Origin: Nageia nagi
Taxonomy: Eukaryota > Pinophyta
Length of the DNA: 64,000 nt
Direction: 5' to 3'
Assembly (NCBI GenBank): GCA_050084985.1
Contig: JBITNC010000001.1
Span: 48,856,001-48,920,000 of the forward strand
Below are positions 1 through 11,440 of the stretch, one piece after another; position 1 is the first letter of the stretch, and each line of letters begins with the position of its first letter. The translations under genes were made by a program, and so were the position numbers. The notes below the pieces were generated by a model. That model was not told the origin of the DNA. It saw nothing but the letters and a program-made list of their open reading frames with translations, and searched no databases.

Positions 1-78
1 AGACAATAGAAACCAATGACTCAGCAATCTATTCATTAAGTTATCGACAATGGTGACCTAGTCATTGGGTCGCTAACA
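1..78 (+). repeat. 3' end of an LTR (element begins upstream of window)
   Basis: The sequence up to ...GCTAACA at 78 is followed after two bases by a primer-binding-like site at 81-92. That is the layout of a 5' LTR end. The rest of the LTR lies outside the window, so no direct comparison with a 3' copy is possible. The boundary is inferred only from the terminal CA and the adjacent primer site. Confidence 0.5.
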
Positions 79-80
79 TT

Positions 81-92
81 TGGTATTAGAGT
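81..92 (+). other. Primer binding site, initiator Met tRNA type
   Basis: TGGTATTAGAGT differs from the common plant initiator-Met primer site TGGTATCAGAGC by C-to-T transitions. It lies two bases after a putative LTR end. It would prime minus-strand synthesis of the retroelement that carries the downstream plant-mobile-domain remnant. Confidence 0.5.
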
Positions 93-225
93 TAGATTTT
101 GTTTTTGACTTAGTTAATTTTGCATTTTAGGTTCGAGCTATGTTCGACCCTAGGGTTTGTTACCCTATGATCCTTAGGAGGGTCATGCTTTTCTTACTAT
201 TATAAATCATACATTCCTTTGGAGT

Positions 226-1000
226 GTGGATTTTGACATTGGACCCTACCTGGGTTACATTCATTGGGATTATCCTCTTGTGGTAGCTTTTCTCAAAAGG
301 TGGGACTTTACCACATCGAATTTCCATCTCTCAATAGGGGAGATGACTATTACTATGGAGGACATCCACATCTATATAGATTACTCATTTAGGTTCAAAG
401 GATCCAACATGTCATTGATTGAGAAGACATCATACCTGCCATATCTTATTTATATAGGATAGATTAGCTTGATATGATCATTTCTAAGATCAGCTCAAGT
501 AAGATCAATTATCTTTAGTACTGGCATGTTGATCAATAAGGGATCATCTGATTCTCTTTTCTGATGGGATGTATCCAGTGCTATGCATTACCTGATACTA
601 CATTGGTTGGTTTACTTAGTCACTACTCCTAGTGGTAACGAACATGATGTAGCATGGTACCATGTTTTCTTGGGCTCTAACTTTGTTAGCATAGTGTTAC
701 AGGGAGCTTATTTTACTCTCAAGGTCATAGGACCTCATTGATAATTATCATTACTCTACAAGCATAGGTGTATGAGCATATCATCGTGGCACACCCTCAC
801 AAACTTTCAATTCCTAGTTTTACCTCTCATGTAGAGTATCCCAGAAGGATTATGTGATGGAGGGAGGATTTTTACATCTATCCCACTGATGGAGTTCATC
901 ATGATGTTGGGTTTTATAGTGACATGTTGAGTTAGCTTGTTCTTGACCATGTCAGATTTTGCCCATACTATTTGTATCCAATAAGGGTTCATTTTATCCA
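226..1000 (+). pseudogene. Plant mobile domain (PMD, MAIN-like) remnant of a retroelement
   Basis: An open stretch of 78 codons (226-462) contains a segment reading FHLSIGEMTITMEDI. This matches the plant mobile domain signature (W..T..FHLP.GEMT.TLEDV) of the MAIN/MAIL1 proteins and of PMD-bearing transposons. Preceding residues (YPLVVAFLKRW) also fit. After the stop near 462, degraded peptide continues in shifting frames to about 1000 (for example YHVFLGSNFVSIVLQGAYF near 660-710). The position just after an LTR end and primer site suggests a retrotransposon-borne PMD rather than a host MAIN gene. No intact start or full domain remains. Confidence 0.7.
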
Positions 1001-1004
1001 TGAA

Positions 1005-1261
1005 TATTTGCTAATAATCGAATTTTAAAGTCTCCTAAAATTTAAATTGGCAAATATTTTAAGTTACAATAACACCCATGATGCCAAATTTTTTTATTTT
1101 TTTCGAATCAGGTCATCAAGTCAAATCAATATTTTAAACTAAATTTTTAGTTTTTTGCTAATATTAAGAAATAATAAATAGATGACTTCACCTTGAAATT
1201 ATAAATTATTATTTATATTTTGACTAAATCACCTAATATAAATACATTAATGTAAATTTTA
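1005..1261. other. A+T-rich stretch, nothing recognised
   Basis: This is an A+T-rich segment without coding or structural signals. It separates the PMD remnant from the minisatellite and may belong to a small insertion. Confidence 0.35.
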
Positions 1262-1605
1262 TACCTCCTGATAGTATCCTGCTATCTCTTGATAGCATTT
1301 TGCTACCTCCTAGTAGCAACCACCTAATATTAGCCACTCGGTAGTAGACTGCTATCACTCAATAGTAGATTGGTACCACCCAATAGTAGCCTCTTGATAG
1401 CAAGACTACTACGACCTAGTAGTAGCCACTTGCTACCACCTAGTAACAACCACTCGATAGTAGACTGCTACCACCTGGTATCAGCCTCTCGATAGCAGAT
1501 TACTACCATCAAGTAGCAACCTCTCGATAGTAGACTATTACTACTCGTATCAAACTATTGCTACTTGGTAGTAGACTCCTATCCCCAGTAGCAGACTGCT
1601 ATGAA
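1262..1605. repeat. Degenerate minisatellite, about 35-bp period
   Basis: Imperfect copies of a unit built from CTCGATAGTAGACTGCTACC and CACCTAGTAGCAAC-like halves run for about 340 bp. The words GATAGTAG, GCTACCACC and AGTAGCAAC recur at roughly 33-37-bp spacing, with many point changes and some half units. The tract is less A+T-rich than its surroundings. It has no coding potential. Confidence 0.7.
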
Positions 1606-1789
1606 ATGCTTTAAATTCACTAAAAAAATCTATAAGACTTTTTTTAGCTTCAAATTTACCTTTGCAATTTTTACAAATTTTCTTAAAATCACCTTACATA
1701 CAAATCTAATTTACCAAAAATTTTCCTAGTTACTTTTGAGAAAGGGCTCTTAAAATGAACCCTATATATAGTATGAGACAAGCTAGAGG

Positions 1790-2885
1790 ATGAGCTAGCA
1801 AGTAATAGATAGATGAGGGTTCTCAATGATCGATAGATTGGTTTTTTGGAGTACTTTCAATTTAATAGTGTCAGATGGTAATTTGAGTTTTTGCAAGATA
1901 TTCCTCTAGAGCATACCAAATATTAGTGAGAGTGTACTTTCCCAGTGGAGGGTCTTGATCCCTTAGTATACGCAAAGCCTAATCTTAAGATGGACAAGAT
2001 TGCACATGAGGAGATTTTTTTTCCTGGTGGAAATTTTAGTTGGAGGAGGTCGATGAGGACAACCAAGGTCATCAAGTGAAATAGTGGGTGGAGGATCCTA
2101 ATGTAGGTCCTAGTGCAAAGGGGAGTAGGAAATTGGGGTAGATTCTACAGAGGACCTGCTTGAGATGGAGGTTCCATTTGAAGAGGTTGGTAGATGTCTT
2201 GAAGAGGATAGACCAACTCTAGAGATTCAAAGTCATGGCTCGTTACTAGGAGAGATAGAGGAGCTCAAGTTCTTACTTGGGTAATCATGATCATTACTTG
2301 ACTAGTTTCATTAGGATAATGAATCTTTGCATGCACAACTTTAATGTCTTAGACATTCAAATAAGGAAAAGTTGAGATATAGAGCTGAGAGAGATAGAGC
2401 ATGGGATATGGTGTAATCTTTGCAGCAGCAACATGAAGGAGCTGAGGATATCATAGTTAGTGTGGAGAGATAATCTTCTAGTTTCATCAAGGATATTTGT
2501 AGATAGAGGGATTATTATTGAGGGGTGGTGGACACATGATTGGTAGGCATCCCTTTTTTTCAAACCAATTTGGAGTATTTGCTACCTCCCATAAGTTATG
2601 TCTTGTTGGATATTAGTGCTCTCCCAACAGTTACAACCAGTGGGGCTTATGGGGGGTATTAGTGCAAGAGTAAGCAAAGGAAGGTCTACAATGTATCCTA
2701 GTAGGAGTGCTACTACTTCTTCATCTCATCATCAATTAGGGTATTCAAAGATTAGGGTTGCTGTACGAGAGAGGAGAATCACTAACCCATCAGTTTAGCA
2801 TGATCAGGAGGTTGGTGAGACTAGTGGTCAGGGTGGTTGTGAGGGTAGCGAGTATGAGGATTCCCTTGAGGATTTAACATTATTA
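1790..2885 (+). pseudogene. Degenerate coding-like stretch, possibly the rest of the PMD element
   Basis: Plus-strand peptide fragments with higher G content than the flanks occur here. One lies around 1930-2040. Another is an open stretch at 2598-2798 that passes after a stop into an acidic tail (SEYEDSLED) near 2845-2875. No domain is recognised with confidence. Position and strand suggest the downstream part of the PMD element, separated by the A+T-rich insertion. This is inference, and it could be unrelated. Confidence 0.3.
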
Positions 2886-4640
2886 CTTCTTGTTATGTCA
2901 TTTTGTTGTTAGTTTATGATATTGGTTATTTTTGGACTTATATTTGTTTATGGATGATTATATTGTATTCATTTTTTAGATTATGGTGATCATGATTGGG
3001 ATGGCATGGATGCCTAAGCAATGAACATTATGATTATTATTTTTGATATATATTTATGATGATATTTTGGATGCTCATGTTTATGGTAATTGTTTGTTAT
3101 TTGATATTATCATATGTTAATTTATGAATGTGAATTCTAGGGTTATGTTTAATTTTAATGTTGCATATCATGATGATGGATTATTGATGTTAATTTACAT
3201 GTGTTGTATGATATCTATTATTTTGATGGATGAATGGTTCTAATATGATGTGATATTTTATCCTATTATATATCATCACCATTTAATTGTTATATTTTGG
3301 AAAATATTTTATTTATAATAGTATGAAATAAGATATCATCATTTTCCATTTTTCTTGGCTATTTATACATATAGGATGATGTATGCATGTAAAATGGTAT
3401 GACTTGTATGAACACACAAATGGATAAATGTATGCATATATAATAATATGGATATATACATATGAATAAGTGAATATGAATGGATGGCATAACTATTTCA
3501 ATGTCGAGCATAACAACCTAGTTAACCTACCATGATAATAATATATATTGTGAAATGGAGTGGATTTATAATATAATAGAGTATAATAAACAATATATTC
3601 ACATTAATTTTATCAAATAATACTTCATTTCAATTTTGTCTACTAAGGATGATATAAAATAAAGTTGTGATACACCTATGTCTATTATGAGCTCTTGTTT
3701 GTGCGATGATGTTCATTTCCTTCTCTTAACTCTCACCAATTTAATGTTTCAAGAGCATAAAATATATAAACTGATTCATCCATGTGAAACATACATAGGT
3801 CCATCACAGAGATTAGATATGTCACCTCTTTGTAAGGTATACCTCACTACAAAAAAGCGTTCATAGCCTTAATGAAGAATAACCCCTAGATCCTATTACA
3901 ACCTTGCTTTATTTCAACTCAGGTGTCCATAGCCTTGATAGAGGATACTGTAATCACCCAAGAATTATACTTTTTTTTTAAATCTTATTGCTTTCTATAT
4001 GTACATTTTTTCTTCCTATCTTTTTCTTTCTATCCTATCTCTTAGGTTCTAGATGAAGCAAAATAATAGGATGAATAATCACTCAAAATTACACTTAAGG
4101 AACATCAAAGTTTTGATTGTTTTGAGATGTATAATGTGTAAAAGTGTATGAGTTCATAATATCTTGATAATGTATCAAGGTTATGTCTATTTATCATCCA
4201 AAGTTTTAAAAATTTTGTGAAAGATATTTTGACAAAATAGGATATGAATATTATACCCATAAAATATTCATTTATTTATATATACAGCTATGTATATGAA
4301 TGGCATGTGGATGGATATATAATATGCATGTATAACTTGGTAGTTTAGTATGTTCATCATTTTTGACATTTAATAGTTTTATGATGACGGAAGTGATGAA
4401 CAAAATAAACACAATGATATGATGTGAACACATAGGGCAGTACACCCAATAGCCAAGACACTTCAAAAATAGTTTTCTGAGTGTATGTATATATTTGATA
4501 GATATATATGTACATATATATGTTTTTTTATAATAATTATTTTTGATTTTTTGGATTTTATTCTTAATTAGTCATCTTCAACCCATACATAATGGATTCC
4601 AAGTCGAGTGAGGGTTTGTAGCAAATACAATGGGCGATGG
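2886..4640. other. A+T-rich intergenic or old-repeat DNA
   Basis: No convincing coding sequence is present. The stretch holds ATG/TAT-rich simple sequence (about 3360-3500 and 4260-4530, TATATA and ATGTATA words). One CACTACAAAAAAGCG string starts at 3845 and resembles a CACTA terminus, but I find no partner for it. Confidence 0.4.
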
Positions 4641-4672
4641 GATGTAAATGATAATGAGTATAAATAGTATGG

Positions 4673-6432
4673 TCAATAGTCCAATTTGTAGCATGGAAAG
4701 TGAAAAATACAAAAAAAATGAAATCCAAATAAAAAACTATTGACTGGTATTACATGGTCAATGGTGAGTTCATCAAAAGACTGCTGAGGATGCAAGGATG
4801 GTGGTCCATATAATTTAAAGAGTCTACAGATAAATGGGTTGATAGGGGAATTAATCATAATCCTCCATATGAATTCTAATCTATAAAGTAGGCAAATGAG
4901 ATTTTGGAGAAACTCTTCATCAAGTATGTTACGAATCATGAAAGTTCCCCAAAATGGTCTATGATCAAGATATAGACTCACACAAAAGGAATCTCTTAGA
5001 ATGTTATAAGCACAATTAGTATATCTAACAAACTTGATAATGCTATCATAAAAAAATACTATATTGAACACCACAAAAAAACTCAGAAAAGAGATCTATG
5101 TCTATGTCCAATGATAGAACCTAATTCTCTACATGGTCACTCAGGAATGTACATGGTGAATGTGGGATGTAAAGGGAAGATAATTCCCAAGGATTAGTTG
5201 GAATATGATATGGATATACTTCTTCTTGATTGCTTGGTCTAGAAACACAATGAGGATTACTCATGATGCTTGTGTTTGGAATGAAATCAGCCACCCACAA
5301 CATTATATGCAAATTTCAGAAATTGCATAGGATTTTCTAGAGACACAACATATATAAAGATTTTATTTGCATGAAGACAATTAATATATATGCAAAGATC
5401 AAGCAATATATATAGAACACAAAAAAATATATTTTTTTATTTTTATGTTTTTTTAATGTTTTTGTTATTTTTTTAATTTTTAATTTTGGTTTTTTATGAT
5501 TATGATTTTTTCAATAGAAGGGGATTTACAACCCTTGAATGACATTGGTAAATAATTTTCCTACAAATAACCTAATGTATATGATCTTAGAAGTAATGGT
5601 AAGGAGGTTGTAATCAAAGGTGAAGGGAACCTTTTCCCAGAATAGATGGTTAAGAAAAAATGGGATATCAAACAAGTGGTGGTTTAGGTTTTGACTTAAA
5701 CTTCCTGATGACTCTATTGGGTTCCATAGATGGAGTTGAAACTTCAATATGTACCTCAAGGAATATCAAAAAGTATGGTATGTATATAGGATGTTATGAA
5801 ATGTGAGGTGATGGAATCAATGGTAATGGAGAAGTCCACAATGGAAAGTATGGAATGAAGCTCCCTATAGAAACACCAAAACTCCTATTATCAATGATGT
5901 TGGAATAGTGTTCCTACTCAACATGTTTGATTTGTTTTCTTTTATCTAGACCTTGACTAATTCATTCAAATCATGCCTTGATATTCAAAGGATTATTCAC
6001 GAAATAACTATTAGTGAACAATGAATTATAATTCTTTACAATTTCATCTTTTGGAAAGAATGGCATAAGATATGACATCACTTGATCAGAAATAACTAAA
6101 ATCAATATAAAAGGATATCCCATAAATTTGATATGAATATCTTCAATGCAATCTATCACAATTTTGGGTTTATCATAAGGCCAATGTAGATAGAACCATT
6201 ATAGTGAAATCATTTTAGATTAATGTTCCATCCATATTTCCTATGCCTTTACTTCAATTATGATTTTTAAATCATTTAGTTTTACTTTCCATGTGTTTGA
6301 TGTATGATTTTCAAAGAATTTCATGGCCACTTCTAATTGCACTTCTTTAGGTAAATCAAGGAAATGTGACATAAGTGTGGAAGGATTTTTTTGAAGTAAT
6401 TGCATATAAACATCTCCTTTATATCTATTCAT
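4673..6432 (-). pseudogene. Degenerate minus-strand coding region, unrecognised
   Basis: Five minus-strand open stretches follow one another (6432-6241, 6159-5971, 5759-5526, 5312-5121, 5074-4673). They are separated by stops and frame changes, as expected of one decayed gene of about 1.7 kb. The first part is charged and helical-looking (LPKEVQLEVAMKFFENH). Later parts are rich in Pro, Phe, Trp and His. I recognise no family. It lies downstream of, and in the same orientation as, the gypsy pol ending at 7177. It could therefore be an extra 3' ORF of that element or a separate older element. Confidence 0.35.
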
Positions 6433-7176
6433 GAAATTTTGACCAATGTAATCAAACTAGAAATGTACTTATTTAGGAATTTCCAACCTTTTGGTTATCA
6501 CTTTTTTTCATGATGGTCAGAAGACAAAGAAGATACGAGTCTTGATTTTATTCGAGAAAATAATTTATTAATATTTATTAAATTTATTAAATTTTTATGA
6601 CATAAATATTAAATTTTTATGACATAAATATCCTATGAGTTGATTCATCCAATTCATGATTAGATGTGAACTTTATGAATCTTGAGATGCAACATCTAAA
6701 AGCCAATTATTAAAAGTGCAATCAAGTATGAGTTTGGGTGCTACTATAGGCCAATACAAGCATAACAAATTTATTTTTGTACTTGCTCATAATAATGATA
6801 AATATCTTGGAAATACATTACCCTATCTAAATAAATTTTGAGATTTTCTCCTTTAACACGAATTTTCCAACCATAAAATGTACTTAGATAATGCCTCAAG
6901 GCTAGATCCCTCTATATGTTAATGGGTAATCGAAGAACATTTTGTGCTTCTTAGAAAGTGAATTTAGTAGGTTTGGATATAGCTCTATCTCCCAAATATA
7001 TAGACTTCTCAAACCAAGGTGCTTGATTTATTCCTTTCCTTTCTAGTGGCATGTGAACATTCTTGATTCTTTTGGTTGTCGTATGTTAAATTCAATCATT
7101 TTTATTAGTTCATTGTAAAGCATTTGCTTTTTTATCTAAATATTTATAAAATATACATAAATAAAATAAAGTTATT

Positions 7177-8151
7177 TTAATTATAAAAGGGATGAAGATG
7201 CATGATATTTATTGGTTCACAATCTTCATTACCTTCTAGGTCAGCTACATGATATGCTTTTGATCTAAATTTTCTTTTAACTATATAAGGTCCTAACCAG
7301 TTAGGGGCAAATTTGTCATGAAGTTACCTTTCTATTTGTGAAGTTTGTTGATTTTATTTTAATACTATGTCTCCTATATTAAATTCATGAATTTTAACCT
7401 TCTTATCAAAATCTCATTTAATGCAACTTTGATAGGTATGCATATGTTCTAATGCATTGACTCTTCTCTCATTTAAGAGTAATAATTGTTCTAATCATGT
7501 TTGACGAGCTGCTTCATCTATGATATAATTATGTAAAGCAATCTGAAAGATGAGATTTCTATTTCTAAGGGTAATACTGCTTTTGTCCCATATACTAGAG
7601 AAAATGGGGTTGTCCCAGTAGGAGTTCGAATACTAGTGCAATAAGCCCATAAAGTGTATGAAATCCTTGCATGCCAATATCTATGGGAGTTGTCAAATGT
7701 CTTAAGTAGGATACTACAAATAGTTTTATTCATAGCCTTAGCTTGTCCATTCCCTTGGGAGTAATATGATGTTGAAAACATAATCTGAATATGATACCCT
7801 TTACGCAAAGCTAATACTTATTTATTTTTGAAATTCTTTCTATTATTAATGATGATTTTGAATAGAAATTCTAAAATGATAAATGATATGATGTTCTATG
7901 AATTCTTCTATCTTTGGTCCTTTTATTGAAATCATAGGAATAGCTTTGACCCATTTTGTGAAGTATTCTATAGCTATTATTACAAATTTGTGACCTCCTA
8001 AGGAAATAGGGGATATTTGACCTATCAATCCATTTCCACTTTGAAAATGGCAATAATGATTACATGGGCAGTAGTGCTTATGATGATTGGTTAAACAAAT
8101 TGGAATTTTGTTGGCACTTAACACATTTTTAAACATATTATATGCAATCAT
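7177..8151 (-). pseudogene. Ty3/gypsy integrase (core and C-terminus), decayed
   Basis: The minus strand shows integrase core motifs: IAIEYFTKWVKAIPM near 7930-7990, then the highly typical STSYYSQGNGQAKAMNKTI and TPTGTTPFSLVYG blocks at about 7575-7770. The C-terminal part near 7215-7310 (FAPNWLGPYIVKRKF) ends with MHLHPFYN and a stop at 7177-7179. Frames change near 7820 and 7515. The catalytic Asp and Glu context is partly lost. This segment would insert the cDNA into the host genome. Confidence 0.85.
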
Positions 8152-8188
8152 GCTCCATGATGGGCCAATAATATCCCATACGCATTAG

Positions 8189-9062
8189 TCATTTTATTAT
8201 TTTGGGACCACTGAAATGCCCTTTGCATATTCCATCATGTATGCATGAGATTACTATTTGTGAATCCTCCCATTCTAAGCATCTAAGCAATATTCTGTCA
8301 AAACCCTTATGATATAGGACATCCCCTAACATACAAAAATGAGAATCTTTTAAATTGAATTCTTTCTTAGCCAATTTTGTTAAATTAATAGGTAATATTC
8401 CATCTCTTAGGAATTTCTCCAGTTGGATATGCCATAAATTTGTATCTTCCATTGTAATATCAAGAACCACATGTTCTACTCCATCCATTTCTAATGAGGA
8501 TTGAGTAATTTGTATGATCTCGATGCGAATGGTTTGTTGATAAGAGTTTTTAGGTATCAAAGGTCTAATTGAATCCATAACATCAATGAATCTATTAGTT
8601 GACCTTGGTGTTGCTTCTAAATCATACTTTTCAAATGATTGTAGCAGATGATCCACCAATTTTTTGTACTTTTGTAATAAAGGTTCTTTACATTGAAAAA
8701 TTCCTTTAACTTGATTTACGGTCAGAAATGAATCACCAATGAATTTAATTCTTTTTAATTTCAATTTAATAATTATTTTTATGGCTAATATAAAGCCTCA
8801 TACTTAACATTTTTATTTGTGCATAGAAAATTAAGTTTAAAAGAGTAATGTATGGGGACCTCTTAAGGTGTAAAAAACACAACACCTACACCTCCACTTT
8901 TTTCACATCTTGATCCATCAAAATATATTACCATATCCCAATCTTCTTCAGAATCAATGGGAACTTCCATCTCATCTAATTGGAAAACATGTTCATCTAG
9001 TAATTCAATGATGAATGGTTTATCATTGTATAATGGTGCTTATGCAAGATAGTTAGCTATGA
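8189..9062 (-). pseudogene. Second (archaeal-type) RNase H plus integrase zinc finger, Tat lineage
   Basis: Minus-strand translation around 8960-8820 gives MVIYFDGSRCEKSGGVGVVF and then KLNFLCTNKNVKYEALY. These match the FDGS....G.G and CTNN.AEYEAL motifs of the extra RNase H. The open stretch 8764-8189 continues with GDSFLTVNQVKGIFQCKEP, the end of that fold. It then has the integrase N-terminal H2C2-like region ending HDGICKGHFSGPK. A separate RNase H follows the reverse transcriptase (9064-9319), so two RNase H folds are present. A stop and a frame change separate the pieces. Confidence 0.75.
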
Positions 9063-9063
9063 A

Positions 9064-10720
9064 TTAACTTTTAATCAATTTTTTACTTATGAATTGTAAA
9101 TTAAATTTGGTCAAATGCATAATCCATTTGGATATCCTTGTATTTTGGTAAATTCTATTCATCATATATTTCAATGGATCTGATTTAGCAATTACATATG
9201 TGGTATGATTTAGCATATAATGTCTTAGTTTATTAGTTGCAAAGATCATAGCTAAACATAAATTTTCCATGTATACATACTTCATTTCATAACCAACTAA
9301 TGTTTGACTGAGATAGTAATGTTAGAATGTATAACACATTATTATAAAGGTTTGTATTAAATCTTCTATGTAAGTTCACTAATACTTAAGGGTGTCATTT
9401 GATACCATAAGTATTTAAGTGAATATGATCATGTAACTTGACCTACACTCCATGTTATGAGCATTCCCCTTGGGTAAAAGGATATGCATGTCATGCTTTT
9501 GTACATTGGCTAAAAGGGTGATCCAAAGAGGGATTTTGTCCTATAAATAAAAGCTCCCTCTTTGTGATCACACACCAATTGTAGAGTAAAGTTATGCTAT
9601 AGAATAGAAGTGTAGGAGTTGAGATTAGGAGAATTGTAAGAGAGTTGTATTTGTGATTGAAGTAAAGATCTAGTTAGTGGATGTACTCCTAGTTGAAGGA
9701 ACCACTTACATCTTGTGTTGTGAGATTGCTTTGTGAGTTTGTTAGATGTAATTGTAAGCTTTCATGTGATCTTGGTTGATTAGGAATTATCTTGTTAGTG
9801 TTAGTTCCTATAAGTAAATCACTTGTTCTTTATTATTTTCATTCTTTTGAGCAAGCATAGTTCCTAATGTTGATTTTGTAGTGGACATGTAGAGTAAGAA
9901 TGGTTTCCCTTCCTTAGGTGGAACTAAAATTGGAGGTTATAAAAGGTAGCATTTTATTTCATCAAATACTTCTTATTTTTCATTTCCCAATGTAATATAA
10001 TCCCCTTCTTTAATAGTTTATTGAAAGGTTTACACTTATCTGATAACTAAGAGAGAAATTGTCTTACAACTTACCTTGTAAACTTTGCAATTATTTTATA
10101 TTAGAAGGGGGAGACATATTCACTATCAATTTTATCTTATTAGGATCTACTTAAATCCCTCTCCTAGTGATAATAAAGCCTAATAATTTTCCTAAAGTAA
10201 CCCCAAAAACTTATTTCTTGGGATTTAGTCGAATACTATGCTCTAATAATCTATCAAATATTTTGATAAGTACCTTCAGATGGTCTTCTCAGGTTTTGGA
10301 TTTGGGTAATACATCATCTACATAATATTCCATGATATCATGCATGTAATCATGGAAAATGTATGTCATTTATCATTGGTAAGTAGCTCCCTCATTCTTT
10401 AGGCCAAAGAGCATTACCTTATAACAAAATTTTCCCCAAGAAGTTGTTAATGCTATGTTATATTGATCTTCAGGTGCCACTTTTATTTGGTTATATCCTT
10501 AAAACCCATCCATGAGAGATAAGATTTCATGTAAACGGTAGATTCAACCAAACTATATATGTTTGGTAGTGGAAAATCATCTTTGGGGAAAGTTTTGTTT
10601 AAGTCTCTAAAATCTATGCATATGCAAATCTTTTCATTGGACTTTTTAATTGGTACCATGTTGGAAATCCAATCAAAATAATCAATAGGATGGATGAACT
10701 TGGCTTCTTAAAGTTTTTTT
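9064..10720 (-). pseudogene. Ty3/gypsy reverse transcriptase and RNase H, interrupted by a solo LTR
   Basis: On the minus strand near 10690-10570 there is SNMVPIKKSNEKICICIDFR followed by DLNKTFPKDDFPLPN, the classic N-terminal RT block. VMLFGLKNEGATYQ lies near 10425-10380 and the catalytic YVDD box near 10325-10305. The RT-RNase H junction reads VPPKEGKPFLLYMSTT near 9945-9890 and GTMLAQKNENNKEQVIYL near 9870-9815. The same fold resumes at 9319 with QTLVGYE and continues through ENLCLAMIFATNKLRHYML. The break between the two halves is exactly the 9320-9812 LTR. Many stops are present and the gene is inactive. Confidence 0.87.
9320..9812 (+). mobile_element. Solo LTR of copia family A with 5-bp target duplication
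   Basis: The element starts TGTTAGAATGTATAA and ends ...TTCCTATA (expected CA, one transition). It is flanked by AGTAA at 9315-9319 and again at 9813-9817. It aligns along its length with the LTRs at 12302-12815, 20999-21500 and 60522-61018. It shares the block CTTGGGTAAAAGGATATGCA and a TATA box (tataaata at 9542-9549). No internal sequence follows, so it is a solo LTR left by recombination between two LTRs. It splits the gypsy RT/RNase H, which reads through once it is removed. Confidence 0.92.
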
Positions 10721-11440
10721 TACTTTTATTTTACCATCAATGCTATTTTTTGATGCATCTTAAATAATTTGTGTTCAACTTGATTATTTGTAATAACTGG
10801 TTCATTACATATCTATGGTTCTTATACTATTGTAGTAACTCGAATAGAGACATTTTCATTTGTGAATTTTTTAATTGTTAATGTTGAGCTCCTTTCATTG
10901 AGACCTTGATAGGCTAGGGTCTAGGTATGTTAGGTTGTATAAAAATCTTAGCTGGTTGATTATTTGGAATATATTTTGTTTTCATTGTACACTCTGAGCT
11001 CTTGTAGTAATATTTACCATCCCTATAAATGTTGAGTTGTCATAACTCCAATTATGTGTTACTTAATTCATGTGGTTGTAATGAAATATTATTAACCTGA
11101 TGTTGAGGAAGAGGATTTTAATAAATTTATAGATTTTGGTTAGGGATGGCTAGAGTATTATCAACTTCTAATTTTCCTTGATTAATTAGATTTTGAATCT
11201 TACATTGTAAGGTCCTGCATCTATTTGTATTATGACCCTTTTGGCAATCGAAATGAAAAAACTAATTTTCATTATGTCATTTGCTATTTTTAGCATTAGG
11301 TTGTTCAAGCCTTATCTTTGGTAGAGTAATTACTTGATGTTTACAAAGTTTCCTTAGAATATCATATAGAGACTCTAACAAATGTTTGAACTTTCTTTGT
11401 GGTCTAAATTCCTTTTCCTCATTTTATGGAGGATTCCATT
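10720..11440 (-). pseudogene. Gypsy gag-pol linker with zinc-finger-like motif
   Basis: Near 11270-11210 the minus strand reads CQKGHNTNRCRTLQCKIQN, resembling the Tat-type finger (C..H.GH.T.DC..LK..IE.LI) that ends gag. Between about 11150 and 10720 the peptide is too broken to place the protease. Region assignment rests on order between gag (11441-11869) and RT. Confidence 0.5.

Noticed and set aside
81-92. tRNA genes at the primer-site matches
   Set aside because: Only the 12-base acceptor complement is present, with no cloverleaf around it, and each lies next to an LTR.
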